The notes: a model not told the origin generated them from the sequence alone. 15,363 bases of DNA from an uncultured Desulfobacteraceae bacterium (GCA_937982505.1 CALJLV010000079.1:1-15363), one strand, 5' to 3'; shown: positions 1 to 9,520, counted from the first letter of the stretch. Program-made: numbers and translations.

Positions 1-187
1 CCCGCCGGATGCTTCAATGGCGGGGCGGATAAGAGGATCGCGTTGCTCGTGCAACATACCAGAAGCGACGATGAGAGCACCCGATGCAGACATCGTGCTG
101 TAACGATTTTTTACACCTGTACCGCCAGATTTACAATAAAAAAATCCTTACCAGCGGGACTCCCGGTTCATTTTTAACGCCAATGCC

Positions 188-299
188 TCAGAAGCGGACC
201 GAATTCCCCGTTTCGGTGGCGATGGCATGCAAGCCACCCAGCTCCGCCACCCCCGCCGGCCATGTTGGTGGCGAGGGTGATGCTGCCCACTTCGCCGGA
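188..299 (-). pseudogene. SecA-like ATPase fragment, frameshifted
   Basis: One minus-strand frame (299 down to 255) encodes GSITLATNMAG, close to the SecA helicase motif usually written GAVTIATNMAGRGTDI. The next frame (253 down to 188) encodes GVAELGGLHAIATE, close to SecA's ELGGLHVIGTERHES, and then diverges to a stop. In real SecA these two motifs follow each other in this order, separated by roughly ten or more residues. Here that linker is missing and the frame changes at base 254, which fits a small deletion. Nothing else of SecA (DEAD motor N-terminus, preprotein cross-linking domain, zinc-binding tail) is visible. It cannot make a working translocase and is best read as a relic of a SecA or SecA-like paralogue. 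The match is short, so chance similarity is not excluded. Confidence 0.5.
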
Positions 300-502
300 T
301 GGCGGTCAGAGGGGATCGGCGATCCGGATGCACGTCGACGATCCGGCACCGACAGCGGCGTACTCACCTGGACGGCCTGTCCGACCGTCACGTCCGGATC
401 GACAACCCCACCAGGCAGACGACCCGCCATGAGGACATGGAAGAGGCGGCGTGGTTTTCCGACCGATCACCCGCATGGGACTTACCCTGATTTTTCGGTT
501 GC

Positions 503-524
503 GTGTTAGGTATGGTGTTAGGTA
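503..524. repeat. 10-bp direct repeat beside tRNA-Asp terminator
   Basis: GTGTTAGGTA occurs twice (503-512 and 515-524), giving a 12-base period. Read on the minus strand it encodes LVPNTIPNT, a four-residue period. A related period-12 repeat lies 3' of tRNA-Pro at 7306-7325 and encodes LVPQSVPRK on the minus strand. Both sit just outside tRNA 3' ends, so they may be tails of vanished tRNA-targeting integrase genes. This is a weak inference. Confidence 0.35.
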
Positions 525-541
525 CGAGATTTTCAGGCATG

Positions 542-577
542 AAAAAAGGGGCTACGGAATCGACCGTAACCCCTTGA
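542..577 (-). terminator. Rho-independent terminator of tRNA-Val/tRNA-Asp
   Basis: Arms 548-557 and 564-573 pair as a 10-position stem with one C/A mismatch and a 6-nt loop. On the minus strand the stem is followed directly by six T residues (the A run at 542-547). It lies 10 bases beyond the encoded CCA end of tRNA-Asp, in the right orientation to end the tRNA transcript. Confidence 0.85.
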
Positions 578-586
578 TTTTCTTAG

Positions 587-664
587 TGGCGGGAGCGACG
601 AGGCTCGAACTCGCGACCTCCGGCGTGACAGGCCGGCGCTCTAACCGAACTGAGCTACGCCCCC
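587..664 (-). tRNA. tRNA-Asp (GUC)
   Basis: The minus strand folds into a complete cloverleaf of 78 nt including an encoded CCA. The acceptor GGGGGCG pairs with CGCTCCC (one G-T pair). The D-arm is GCTC/GAGC, the anticodon stem CCGGC/GCCGG holds the loop CTGTCAC with anticodon GUC, and the T-arm contains TTCGAGC. It is the second gene of a two-tRNA unit, 29 bp after tRNA-Val and just before a strong terminator. It decodes GAU/GAC. Confidence 0.97.
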
Positions 665-693
665 GCATGAACATCTTCCGGCGGGAAAACCTC

Positions 694-769
694 TGGTGGG
701 CGGAACAGGGATTGAACCTGTGACCCCCGGCTTGTAAGGCCGGCGCTCTCCCAACTGAGCTATCCGCCC
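694..769 (-). tRNA. tRNA-Val (UAC)
   Basis: The minus strand gives a 76-nt cloverleaf with encoded CCA. The acceptor GGGCGGA pairs with TCCGCCC, the D-arm contains GCTCAGTTGGGAGAGC, and the anticodon stem CCGGC/GCCGG holds loop CTTACAA with anticodon UAC. The T-arm contains GGTTCAATCC. It precedes tRNA-Asp on the same strand and is probably cotranscribed with it from the promoter at 812-841. Confidence 0.97.
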
Positions 770-811
770 GGCGCTACAGTCCCGGGAGGCGATCCCCCGC
801 GAAGACTCGGC

Positions 812-841
812 TACCTACCAACAAATCCCATTCCTTGTCAA
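812..841 (-). promoter_or_regulatory. Sigma-70-type promoter for tRNA-Val/tRNA-Asp
   Basis: On the minus strand a perfect -35 hexamer TTGACA (841-836) is followed after 18 bases by TAGGTA (817-812), a weak -10. The -10 ends 42 bases before the first base of tRNA-Val, a sensible leader length. It lies after the lon stop codon, so the tRNA pair probably has its own promoter. The weak -10 is the main doubt. Confidence 0.5.
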
Positions 842-843
842 GC

Positions 844-867
844 AAAATCGTGGTGCGACAGACGCAC
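844..867 (-). terminator. Possible weak terminator after lon
   Basis: On the minus strand GTGCG/CGCAC (867-863 and 857-853) forms a 5-bp hairpin with a 5-nt loop. A TTTT run (847-844) follows after a short gap. It lies about 25 bp past the lon stop and just before the tRNA promoter. The stem is short and the T run is displaced, so partial read-through into the tRNAs is likely if it works at all. Confidence 0.3.
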
Positions 868-892
868 TTTCTGACAAGCGGCCGCCGCCCGA

Positions 893-3358
<2,466 letters not shown>

Positions 3359-3373
3359 GGCAACTCTCGGTCT

Positions 3374-3408
3374 CGGTTCCCATCCCAGGCACTAGCCGGT
3401 TGGAACCG
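3374..3408. repeat. 7-bp inverted repeat between clpX and lon
   Basis: CGGTTCC (3374-3380) and GGAACCG (3402-3408) are perfect inverted copies separated by 21 bases. They fill most of the short clpX-lon gap. There is no T tract, so this is not an obvious terminator. It could be an mRNA-processing or stability hairpin, or an operator for lon. Function unknown. Confidence 0.35.
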
Positions 3409-3415
3409 TTGGGGA

Positions 3416-4657
3416 TCAGGCGTGTTTTTTGGTCTGCTCGTACAACAGGATCGGATCCTCCTTGTGCAGGACCACATCCTCGCTAATGACACATTCCTTG
3501 ACATTGTCGATGGAGGGCAGGTCGTACATGATGCCCAGCATGCAGCTTTCCAGAATAGCGCGCAACCCACGGGCCCCGGACTTGCGGTGAACCGCCTCGC
3601 GGGCGATGGCCGCCAGGGCGCTGTCGGTAAAGCGCAGGTTGACGTTCTCCATCTCGAAAAGCTTCTGGAACTGCTTGATCAGCGCGTTCTTGGGCTCCTT
3701 GAGGATGCGGATGAGGCTCTCCTCGCTGAGCTCGTGCAGGGTGGCAATCACCGGCAGGCGCCCGAGAAACTCGGGAATCATGCCGAACTTGATCAAATCC
3801 TCTGGCTCCACCTGCTTGAGCAGCTCGCCGGTGGATTGCTCGCGGCGTTCCTGGAGCTTGGCGCCAAAACCCATCACCTTGTCGCCGGCCCGGCGCTGGA
3901 TGATCTTCTCCAGGCCGTTGAAGGTGCCCCCGCAGATGAAAAGGATGTTGGAGGTGTCCACCTTGACAAAATCCTGCTGGGGATGCTTGCGGCCCCCCTT
4001 GGGCGGGACGCTGGCGGTGGTCCCCTCGATGATCTTGAGCAGGGCCTGCTGGACCCCCTCCCCGGAAACGTCCCGGGTGATGGACGGGTTGTCGCCGCGG
4101 CTGGCGATCTTGTCGATCTCGTCGATGTAGACAATCCCCCGTTTGGCCCGCTCCACGTCGTAATCGGCGTTTTGCAGCAGGCTCAGGATGATGTTCTCCA
4201 CATCCTCGCCCACGTAGCCGGCCTCGGTGAGGCTGGTGGCATCGGCGATGGTGAAGGGCACGTTGAGAAACCGCGCCAGGGTCTGGGCCAACAGGGTCTT
4301 GCCGCATCCGGTGGGGCCGATGAGCAGGATGTTGCTCTTCTGGATTTCCACGTCCCCGGCGGCCACGTTGGAGTTGAGCCGCTTGTAGTGGTTGTAGACC
4401 GCCACGGCCAGCACCCGCTTGGCCGCTTCCTGCTCGATGACGTAGTCGTCGAGCAGAGCCTTGATTTCCTTGGGGATGGGGGCATGCTCGAGGGATTGGG
4501 AATCCTGCTCGTTTTCCTCCTCGATGATCTCGCTGCACAGCTGGATGCACTCGTCGCAGATATAGACGGCCGGACCGGCGATCAGCTTCTTGACGTCCTT
4601 CTGGCTCTTGCCGCAAAAGGAGCAGAAGAGGTTGTTCTCGTCGCCTTTCTTGCTCAT
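3416..4657 (-). CDS. clpX: ClpX, ATP-dependent unfoldase subunit of ClpXP
   Basis: ClpX is a hexameric AAA+ unfoldase that recognises tagged substrates (for example ssrA-tagged chains) and threads them into ClpP. The 413-residue product is of normal length. An N-terminal C4 zinc-binding domain uses Cys12, Cys15, Cys34 and Cys37. Walker A GPTGCGKT lies at 114-121, the GYVG pore loop at 147-150 and Walker B VYIDEID at about 176-182. An RKH pore loop is present in GGRKHPQ. The ClpP-contacting loop reads MGFGA where E. coli has IGFGA, a mild change. Sensor-2 GARGLRAI lies near the C-terminus. Its ATG overlaps the clpP TGA (ATGA), and a GGAGGG sequence sits 6 bases upstream, so clpP and clpX are probably translationally coupled. 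Confidence 0.97.
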   Translation of the reverse strand: MSKKGDENNLFCSFCGKSQKDVKKLIAGPAVYICDECIQLCSEIIEEENEQDSQSLEHAPIPKEIKALLDDYVIEQEAAKRVLAVAVYNHYKRLNSNVAAGDVEIQKSNILLIGPTGCGKTLLAQTLARFLNVPFTIADATSLTEAGYVGEDVENIILSLLQNADYDVERAKRGIVYIDEIDKIASRGDNPSITRDVSGEGVQQALLKIIEGTTASVPPKGGRKHPQQDFVKVDTSNILFICGGTFNGLEKIIQRRAGDKVMGFGAKLQERREQSTGELLKQVEPEDLIKFGMIPEFLGRLPVIATLHELSEESLIRILKEPKNALIKQFQKLFEMENVNLRFTDSALAAIAREAVHRKSGARGLRAILESCMLGIMYDLPSIDNVKECVISEDVVLHKEDPILLYEQTKKHA

Positions 4658-5274
4658 TTCCGGCCCTCCGTGTCTTCGATGCGGAACAGGTCATCACGGC
4701 TGGCCATCACATGGTCGACGATCCCGTAGCCCTTGGCCTCTTCGCCGGACATGAAAAAGTCCCGGTCGGTGTCCTTCTGGATCTGGTCGAGGTCGCGCCC
4801 GGTATGGCGCGCCAGGATCTGGTTGAGATTGTCGCGGATGCGCAGGATCTCCTTGGCCTGGATGGCGATGTCGGCTGCCTGGCCCTGGGATCCGCCCAGG
4901 GGCTGGTGGATCAGGATGCGCGAATTGGGCAGGGCATAGCGCTTGCCCTGGGCGCCGGCGGCCAGCAGCACCGCCCCCATGCTGGCAGCCTGCCCCAGGC
5001 AGACCGTGGCGATGTCCGGCTTGATGTACTGCATGGTGTCGTAGACCGCCAGCCCGGCAGTGACGATCCCGCCCGGGGAATTGATGTAGAAGTTGATGTC
5101 TTTGTCCGGATCTTCCGACTCGAGAAAAAGCAGCTGGGCGATAATCAGGTTGGCCACCTCGTCGTTGATGGCCGTGCCCAGAAAAATGATCCGGTCCTTT
5201 AGCAGGCGCGAGTAGATGTCGTAGGCCCGTTCACCGCGGCTGCTCTGTTCGATGACCATGGGAATCAGCGGCAC
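4654..5274 (-). CDS. clpP: ClpP, ATP-dependent Clp protease proteolytic subunit
   Basis: ClpP is the tetradecameric serine peptidase barrel that receives substrates unfolded by ClpX. I place the start at a GTG (5274), giving 206 residues beginning VPLIPMVIEQ. A perfect AAGGAGG lies 5 bases upstream, and the usual ClpP N-terminus begins about here. An upstream ATG at 5349 would add 25 Arg/Pro/Gly-rich residues atypical of the family. The catalytic triad is Ser98 (GQAASMGA), His123 (ILIHQP) and Asp172 (TDRDFF), with spacing as in E. coli. The oxyanion strand motif SPGG is at 66-69. It lies 81 bp after tig and overlaps clpX by 4 bp. Confidence 0.96.
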   Translation of the reverse strand: MPLIPMVIEQSSRGERAYDIYSRLLKDRIIFLGTAINDEVANLIIAQLLFLESEDPDKDINFYINSPGGIVTAGLAVYDTMQYIKPDIATVCLGQAASMGAVLLAAGAQGKRYALPNSRILIHQPLGGSQGQAADIAIQAKEILRIRDNLNQILARHTGRDLDQIQKDTDRDFFMSGEEAKGYGIVDHVMASRDDLFRIEDTEGRK

Positions 5275-5279
5275 GCTGT

Positions 5280-5286
5280 CCTCCTT
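5280..5286 (-). promoter_or_regulatory. Ribosome-binding site fixing the clpP GTG start
   Basis: On the minus strand AAGGAGG sits 5 bases before GTG at 5274. It is a near-perfect anti-16S match and decides in favour of the GTG start over the upstream in-frame ATG at 5349. Confidence 0.85.
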
Positions 5287-5355
5287 GGGGTATGGAACGC
5301 TCCGGCCGCCGCGCCTGGCGGGCCGCCCGACCGCTCCTTCATTCGTCACGCCGCC

Positions 5356-6678
5356 TCAGGCCGGGTCCGGCACCGGATCGGTCTGAGGCGCCACCGTTTC
5401 GATCTGGCCGTTGTCCATTATAAGCTTGATGGCCTCCTTTTCAAGTAGGGCGTGCTTAAGGCCTTCAAGACGTTCAGGATTCTGGTTGTAGTAGCCCTTG
5501 ATCCCATCCAGGGGCTGGTTGTAGGTCTGGGCCATCTGGGCCATGCCGGCTTCCAGAGCCTCGTCCGAGAGGGTCAGGCCTTCCTGATGGATGATCTTGT
5601 CCAGGATCAGATGACGGCGGACCTGGTGCTCGGCCGTGGAGCGGTAGCGTTGCAGTAGGCGCTCCCGGGTTAACCCCACCTGCTCGAAGGTCATGTTCTG
5701 ATAGCTGAAGCTGCGTTCGGCATCCTCCAGGATGGCGTTCAGCTCGTGCTCCACCAGGGTTTCGGGCAGCTCGAACGCGGTGCGTTCGATGAGGGCTTTG
5801 AAGATCTGCTCGTTGAGTTCCTGCTCGGCGCGCTTGGCGTAGCCGGCGGCCAGGTTGGCGCGGATCGCCTCGGTAAGCTGGGCCAGATCCGGGTAGGGAC
5901 CGAGCTTCTGGGCCATGGCATCATCGATGGGCGGCAACACCTCGGTGCGAATCTCCTTGAGCGTCACCTGGAAGGCGATGGGTTTGCCGGCCAGCTTGGG
6001 ATTGAAGTAGTCGGCGGGAAAATCGACCCGGATCTCCACCTGTTCGCCAGCCTTGCGGCCCACCAGCCCGGCATCGAAATCCTTGTGGATGGTCCCGTCG
6101 CCCACCTTCAGGGTGAAATCCGCTGTGGGGGCAACTTCTTCATAGGGCTTGCCCTCCCAGAATCCGGCGTAGTCGATGATCACGAAATCGCCTTCCTGTA
6201 CCGGCCGATCCTCCTCGATGGGCTTGCGCATGGCCAGGTTGCGCTGGAGCATGGTCAACTGGGCCTCGATTTCCCCCTCGCTGACCCGGTAGTCGGTCTT
6301 TTTCAGGGCCAGCCCTTTGAAAGAGATGTCGGCGATCTGAGGCTTGACCTCGAAAACTGCGTCGAAGCGGTAAGGGGCGTCGGCCACCAGTTCGGGCGGA
6401 TCGACCCGGGGGGTTCCGAGGATGGGCAACTGGCTGTCCTGGAGGGCCTCCAGAAGGGTCTCCTGGATCAGGCGGCCGGCCACATCGGCCTGCACCTCCT
6501 TTTTATAGAGCCGCTCGACGACGCCGCGCGGGGCCTTGCCCTGGCGAAACCCCTTGATGCGCGCCGTGCGCCGGACCTCGTTGTAGGCCTTGTCCAATTC
6601 CCGGGTCACATCCGCCGCCGGGATCTCCAAATGCATGACTTTCTTGACGCTGCTCAGATCTTCAACCGTCACGTTCAT
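5356..6678 (-). CDS. tig: Trigger factor, ribosome-bound chaperone and prolyl isomerase
   Basis: Trigger factor binds ribosomal protein L23 at the exit tunnel and shields nascent chains. The ATG at 6678 gives 440 residues beginning MNVTVEDLSS, with an AAAGGA sequence just upstream. An in-frame upstream start would add 14 non-family residues. The N-terminal ribosome-binding domain carries the signature GFRQGKAP at 43-50. The FKBP-type prolyl isomerase domain spans about 158-245 (VQEGDFVIIDYAG at its start). The helical substrate-binding arms occupy about 250-430, and the tail is acidic and Pro-rich. It is the first protein gene of the tig-clpP-clpX-lon cluster. No clear promoter lies between it and tRNA-Leu, so transcription may start upstream of the tRNA and read past the hairpin at 6726-6760. 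Confidence 0.96.
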   Translation of the reverse strand: MNVTVEDLSSVKKVMHLEIPAADVTRELDKAYNEVRRTARIKGFRQGKAPRGVVERLYKKEVQADVAGRLIQETLLEALQDSQLPILGTPRVDPPELVADAPYRFDAVFEVKPQIADISFKGLALKKTDYRVSEGEIEAQLTMLQRNLAMRKPIEEDRPVQEGDFVIIDYAGFWEGKPYEEVAPTADFTLKVGDGTIHKDFDAGLVGRKAGEQVEIRVDFPADYFNPKLAGKPIAFQVTLKEIRTEVLPPIDDAMAQKLGPYPDLAQLTEAIRANLAAGYAKRAEQELNEQIFKALIERTAFELPETLVEHELNAILEDAERSFSYQNMTFEQVGLTRERLLQRYRSTAEHQVRRHLILDKIIHQEGLTLSDEALEAGMAQMAQTYNQPLDGIKGYYNQNPERLEGLKHALLEKEAIKLIMDNGQIETVAPQTDPVPDPA

Positions 6679-6725
6679 CGTTTTCCTTTCCAGGGCGCCC
6701 GCCGCGGGCATCCGCCACAAAATGT

Positions 6726-6760
6726 AAGTGCCTGAGGGAGAAGATTCCCTTCAGGCATTT
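6726..6760 (-). terminator. Terminator-like hairpin between tRNA-Leu and tig
   Basis: TGCCTGA (6729-6735) pairs with TCAGGCA (6751-6757). The stem continues inward through GGGA/TCCC with one bulged base and outward through AAG/TTT. The T-rich tail on the minus strand is interrupted (ACTTACATTTTG), so termination may be partial. It could end tRNA-Leu transcripts or act as an attenuating or processing hairpin in front of tig. Confidence 0.55.
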
Positions 6761-6775
6761 GGAATGACTCCGGAA

Positions 6776-6862
6776 TGGTGCGAGAGGGGAGACTCGAACT
6801 CCCAATCTGTCGCCAGAGCTGGATCCTAAGTCCAGTGCGTCTACCAGTTCCGCCACTCTCGC
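6776..6862 (-). tRNA. tRNA-Leu (UAG)
   Basis: The minus strand folds into an 87-nt class II tRNA with a long variable arm and encoded CCA. The acceptor GCGAGAG pairs with CTCTCGC. The anticodon stem CTGGA/TCCAG encloses loop CTTAGGA with anticodon UAG, which reads CUN leucine codons. The T-arm contains GTTCGAGTC. It lies 97 bp upstream of tig on the same strand. Confidence 0.96.
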
Positions 6863-6916
6863 CGCTGTTTCTGGGCAAATACCCAATATCATTGTACTTC
6901 AAAAAGAGACCGGCCA

Positions 6917-6946
6917 ACCATAGGATGTTTCCGGGCATCGTGTCAA
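6917..6946 (-). promoter_or_regulatory. Sigma-70-type promoter for tRNA-Leu (and possibly tig)
   Basis: On the minus strand a perfect TTGACA (6946-6941) is followed after 18 bases by TATGGT (6922-6917), which matches the -10 consensus at four of six positions. The -10 ends 54 bases before tRNA-Leu. As no other promoter is obvious before tig, read-through from here could also feed the tig-clpPX-lon genes. Confidence 0.6.
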
Positions 6947-7101
6947 GATCTAAGGCGATCGCGGCCCAGGGCCGCGTCAAGGCGGGGATCCGACCCATGC
7001 CAGGCCGAAAAAATCGGTGGCAAGCCGCCGGCGATGAGGTGGTGGCGGGCGGCTGACGGACACGCGGGGAGCCCCCGGGTCCGGTGGCAGCACGCAATCC
7101 C

Positions 7102-7130
7102 TTGAAGCCGGATTTCAGGCGTGTTAGAGA
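7102..7130 (+). promoter_or_regulatory. Weak candidate promoter for tRNA-Pro
   Basis: TTGAAG (7102-7107) and TAGAGA (7125-7130) are separated by 17 bases and end 22 bases before tRNA-Pro. The spacing is ideal but the -10 is poor. It lies in the 290-bp gap between the divergent tRNA-Leu and tRNA-Pro genes, in which I see no protein gene. The small ORFs there are reverse reads of the tRNAs. Confidence 0.3.
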
Positions 7131-7152
7131 AGGTCCGATCGACTGTTGCCGT

Positions 7153-7231
<79 letters not shown>

Positions 7232-7242
7232 AATGCATTGAG

Positions 7243-7282
7243 AAAGCGGCGGTTTAGCTTTTTAGCTTACCGCCGTTTTGTT
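7243..7282 (+). terminator. Rho-independent terminator after tRNA-Pro
   Basis: Arms 7243-7253 and 7269-7279 pair through CGGCGGT/ACCGCCG plus flanking A-T and G-T pairs. A second inner AGCT/AGCT stem (7256-7259 with 7264-7267) sits in the loop. The run TTTTGTT closes the structure on the plus strand. Confidence 0.85.
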
Positions 7283-7522
7283 ATGATGCTCAGAGCATTT
7301 TTTTCGGGGTACAGATTGGGGTACAAGCTCAAAGGACGCTGGGAATTCCGCCTTGCCGGGACACATATCCGGGTCCGGGAACCGCATCGACCACTTTATG
7401 CCGATGTGTCGGGGCCAGGTGATCGAGACCGGCGGCCCTGGTGCCGGTCGAGAACCGTGGCCTATAAAACCGCTCCGCCGCCCTCCGTGTTGGCATATAT
7501 CGTTCCCAGAAGCATCCGCCCT
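7283..7522. other. Unassigned decayed sequence after tRNA-Pro
   Basis: No intact gene is visible. Plus-strand and minus-strand ORFs run through here, but neither shows a ribosome-binding site or a recognisable domain. The one structured element is the period-12 repeat at 7306-7325. The stretch joins onto the AlbA_2-like pseudogene that follows. Confidence 0.5.
7306..7325. repeat. 8-bp direct repeat beside tRNA-Pro terminator
   Basis: GGGGTACA occurs at 7306-7313 and 7318-7325, again with a 12-base period. On the minus strand it encodes LVPQSVPRK, comparable with LVPNTIPNT from the repeat next to tRNA-Asp. Possible relic of an integrase coding tail; weak evidence. Confidence 0.35.
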
Positions 7523-7880
7523 GACCCGCGCCGGCGCCGGGATACCGAGTCGATCCTGAGAGGACTGGAGCTGATTCATGACGGCCATTTGTTGAATGCC
7601 GCAGTGGTCCTGATCGGGAAATCCGACCGCCTTAAATCCCTGTACGACGATCACCTGGAGGTCGTCAATCCGGGGGGCTTGCACGTTGGCATCACGCCGC
7701 AAAAGCTGGCGCGACCCCATGAGTCCCAACCTTGGAATCCCATCATCGCCAACGTCTTTTACTGGGCCGGCATCATCGATGCGCTGGGGTAGCGGGACTC
7801 TGAACATCATGGACTGGTGCGCGGAAGATGGCAATCCGGCGACCGAATGGATGGCGCAGGCGGAATCTGTGTCTGATGTC
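7523..7880 (+). pseudogene. AlbA_2/RecG-like transcriptional regulator remnant (internal deletion plus frameshift)
   Basis: The family has an N-terminal AlbA_2 (Schlafen-type) DNA-binding domain and a C-terminal ATPase-like domain often labelled RecG-like. Here residues LIHDGHLLNAAVVLIGKSDR match the segment just after the AlbA_2 domain. The frame then jumps straight to DDHLEVVNPGGLHVGITP and PWNPIIANVFYWAGII, which belong much further along the family. By memory of family layout, roughly 150 residues are missing. At about 7780 a one-base change ends the frame at TAG (7790-7792), while the next frame continues with RWGSGTLNIMDWCAEDGNP, the expected C-terminal motif. There is no start codon or N-terminal half. 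It is clearly broken, possibly cargo of a lost island beside tRNA-Pro. Boundaries are approximate. Confidence 0.7.
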
Positions 7881-7926
7881 AACCTTCTGAAAAAGTCTGT
7901 GACCAATGGGCGCCATACCGGCAGGG

Positions 7927-9513
7927 TCAGGACGCGTTCCCTGCGTTGCCGTCTCCGCCACACTCAGCGTCCGGCGCTTCGATCTCGGCAATGTCCATCA
8001 ACGTCTGAGGCACCGGCTTTTTGACGGTCACCCCGAGATCGGAAAAGCGGGCCAGCTGGATCATCACGTTCCCCTTGCCGCGCACCAGGCGGTTCATCGT
8101 CTCTTCATAGGTCCCCTGGAGGGTCTGGATCTGAAGGCCGAGCCGTTCGATGCTCTCCAGCACGAGGCGCAGCTTGTCGTAGATGAAGCCGGCGCGGGCG
8201 AAGATGTCCCGGGCGCTGCGGTTCTGGCGCTCGTAGCGCCAGATGATGTCGACGGTCTTGAGGGTGGCCAGCAGGGTCGAGGGGGTGACCACCACGATAT
8301 GGCGCTCGAAGGCATGGGTGTAGAGGGCCTCGTCATCGCGGAAGGCAGCCACGAAGGCCGCATCGATGGGCAGGAACATCAGGATGTAGTCGAGGCTGCG
8401 CATCCCCTGCAGATGGGGGTAATTCTTGGCGCTCAGGGCCTCGATGTGGGCCCGCACCGCGCCCACATGGGCCTTGAGGGCGCTGCGCCGCTCCGCTTCC
8501 GCTTCGCTGTTGACGTAGCGCTCATAGGCCGTCAGGGACACCTTGGAATCCACCACCACGCAGCGTCCCTCGGGCAGATGGACCACCACGTCGGGCCGCA
8601 GCAGGCGACCGTCCGGATCCCGGAAAACCTCCTGGGTCTCGTATTCGATCCCCCTGCGGAGCCCCGATTTTTCCAGCACCCGTTCCAGGACCAGCTCCCC
8701 CCAGGTGCCCTGGGCCTGCTTGTCCCCCTTGAGCGCCCGGGTCAGGTTGACCGCCTCCCGGCCCATCTGCCGGTTCAGGTCCCGCAGGGTCTCGATTTCG
8801 GCTTTCAAGGTGGCCCGCTCGGCGGCCTCCCTGGCGTACACGTCGTCCACCTTGCGCCGGAACTCGTTGAGCTGATCCCGGAACGGGTCGAGCAGATGCT
8901 TGAGATCGGTACGGCTCTGCTCGCCGAAAAGCCGCCCCTTTTCGTCGAGGATTTCCTGGGCCAGGAGCCGGAACTGATCGGTCAGATCCTGGCGGGCCTG
9001 GCGCCAGAGGGTCGCCTGTTCTTCGGCCCGGCGCCGCTCCTGGTCAAGAAGGGTCTGAAGCTCGGCGATACGCGCATCCCGAGCGGAAAGCGCCGCCTGC
9101 AGGGAGGCCAGGTTCCGCTCATGGGCCTCAATCCTTGCCGCCAGCAGCGGAATCTGATCGCTGCGGGCCTTTTCGGCGGCCAGGGCGGCGGCGGCGTCCC
9201 GCAAAGCGGCGTTGAGCGCCTGCACCTGCCGGTCGCGAACGCCGATGGCGTTCTTGAGCTCCGGCAAGGCCTGATTTTGCTGCTCGGCCAGGGCAAGCTG
9301 CGTCTCGATCCGGCCGCGGACGGCCTCGGCCGCCCGCAGGGCCGCTTCCTGGCGCGCCAGGGCCTGCGAGAGGCGTTCGAGATCCGGGCCCATGGCCTCC
9401 TGGCCGGCCGCAAAGGCCCGCACCGCCCGCCGGCGCAGGATCAGCCAGGTCAGGCCGGCGCCGCCGGCCAGCGCCAGCGCCACGGATATCGCCACCCTCC
9501 ATTCAACAGGCAT
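7927..9513 (-). CDS. rmuC: RmuC-family protein, membrane-anchored coiled coil with nuclease-like domain
   Basis: RmuC proteins limit inversion-type recombination in E. coli and contain a PD-(D/E)XK-like fold; the exact reaction is not well defined. The chosen ATG (9513) gives 528 residues, starting 7 bp after the glnS stop. An in-frame ATG at 9555 would overlap glnS. One membrane segment lies at about 7-26 (VAISVALALAGGAGLTWLIL). A long Ala/Glu/Arg-rich coiled coil covers about 35-230. The RmuC domain covers about 245-490 with GTWGELVLERVLE, then PDVVVHL at about 307 and VVVDSK at about 319-324, which supply the candidate catalytic D...D-x-K residues. The tail is Gly/Asn-rich. It is probably cotranscribed with glnS. 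The ribosome-binding site is weak, so translation may be coupled to glnS termination. Confidence 0.92.
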   Translation of the reverse strand: MPVEWRVAISVALALAGGAGLTWLILRRRAVRAFAAGQEAMGPDLERLSQALARQEAALRAAEAVRGRIETQLALAEQQNQALPELKNAIGVRDRQVQALNAALRDAAAALAAEKARSDQIPLLAARIEAHERNLASLQAALSARDARIAELQTLLDQERRRAEEQATLWRQARQDLTDQFRLLAQEILDEKGRLFGEQSRTDLKHLLDPFRDQLNEFRRKVDDVYAREAAERATLKAEIETLRDLNRQMGREAVNLTRALKGDKQAQGTWGELVLERVLEKSGLRRGIEYETQEVFRDPDGRLLRPDVVVHLPEGRCVVVDSKVSLTAYERYVNSEAEAERRSALKAHVGAVRAHIEALSAKNYPHLQGMRSLDYILMFLPIDAAFVAAFRDDEALYTHAFERHIVVVTPSTLLATLKTVDIIWRYERQNRSARDIFARAGFIYDKLRLVLESIERLGLQIQTLQGTYEETMNRLVRGKGNVMIQLARFSDLGVTVKKPVPQTLMDIAEIEAPDAECGGDGNAGNAS

Positions 9514-9520
9514 CGCCGCT

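Larger units (their letters stand above)
1..540. other. Decayed, gene-poor region 3' of tRNA-Asp
   Basis: I see no intact gene here. Overlapping short ORFs in several frames lack convincing ribosome-binding sites. Two things stand out: a SecA-like fragment on the minus strand (188-299) and a 10-bp direct repeat at 503-524, both listed separately. Positions 100-175 are clearly more AT-rich than the rest of the window. On the minus strand, positions 1-93 stay open to the left edge from an ATG, but no Shine-Dalgarno sequence precedes it and I cannot assign a product. The region ends at the tRNA-Asp terminator. Lying directly 3' of a tRNA, it is a plausible graveyard of integrated mobile DNA, but that is inference. 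Confidence 0.5.

Noticed and set aside
1..93. Minus-strand open frame running off the left edge (SASGALIVASGMLHEQRD...)
   Set aside because: It faintly resembles the end of a methyltransferase fold, but it has no ribosome-binding site and is too short to assign.
5275..5349. N-terminal 25-residue extension of ClpP from ATG 5349
   Set aside because: The extension is basic and Pro/Gly-rich, unlike ClpP N-termini, while a GTG with a near-perfect ribosome-binding site sits where the family starts.
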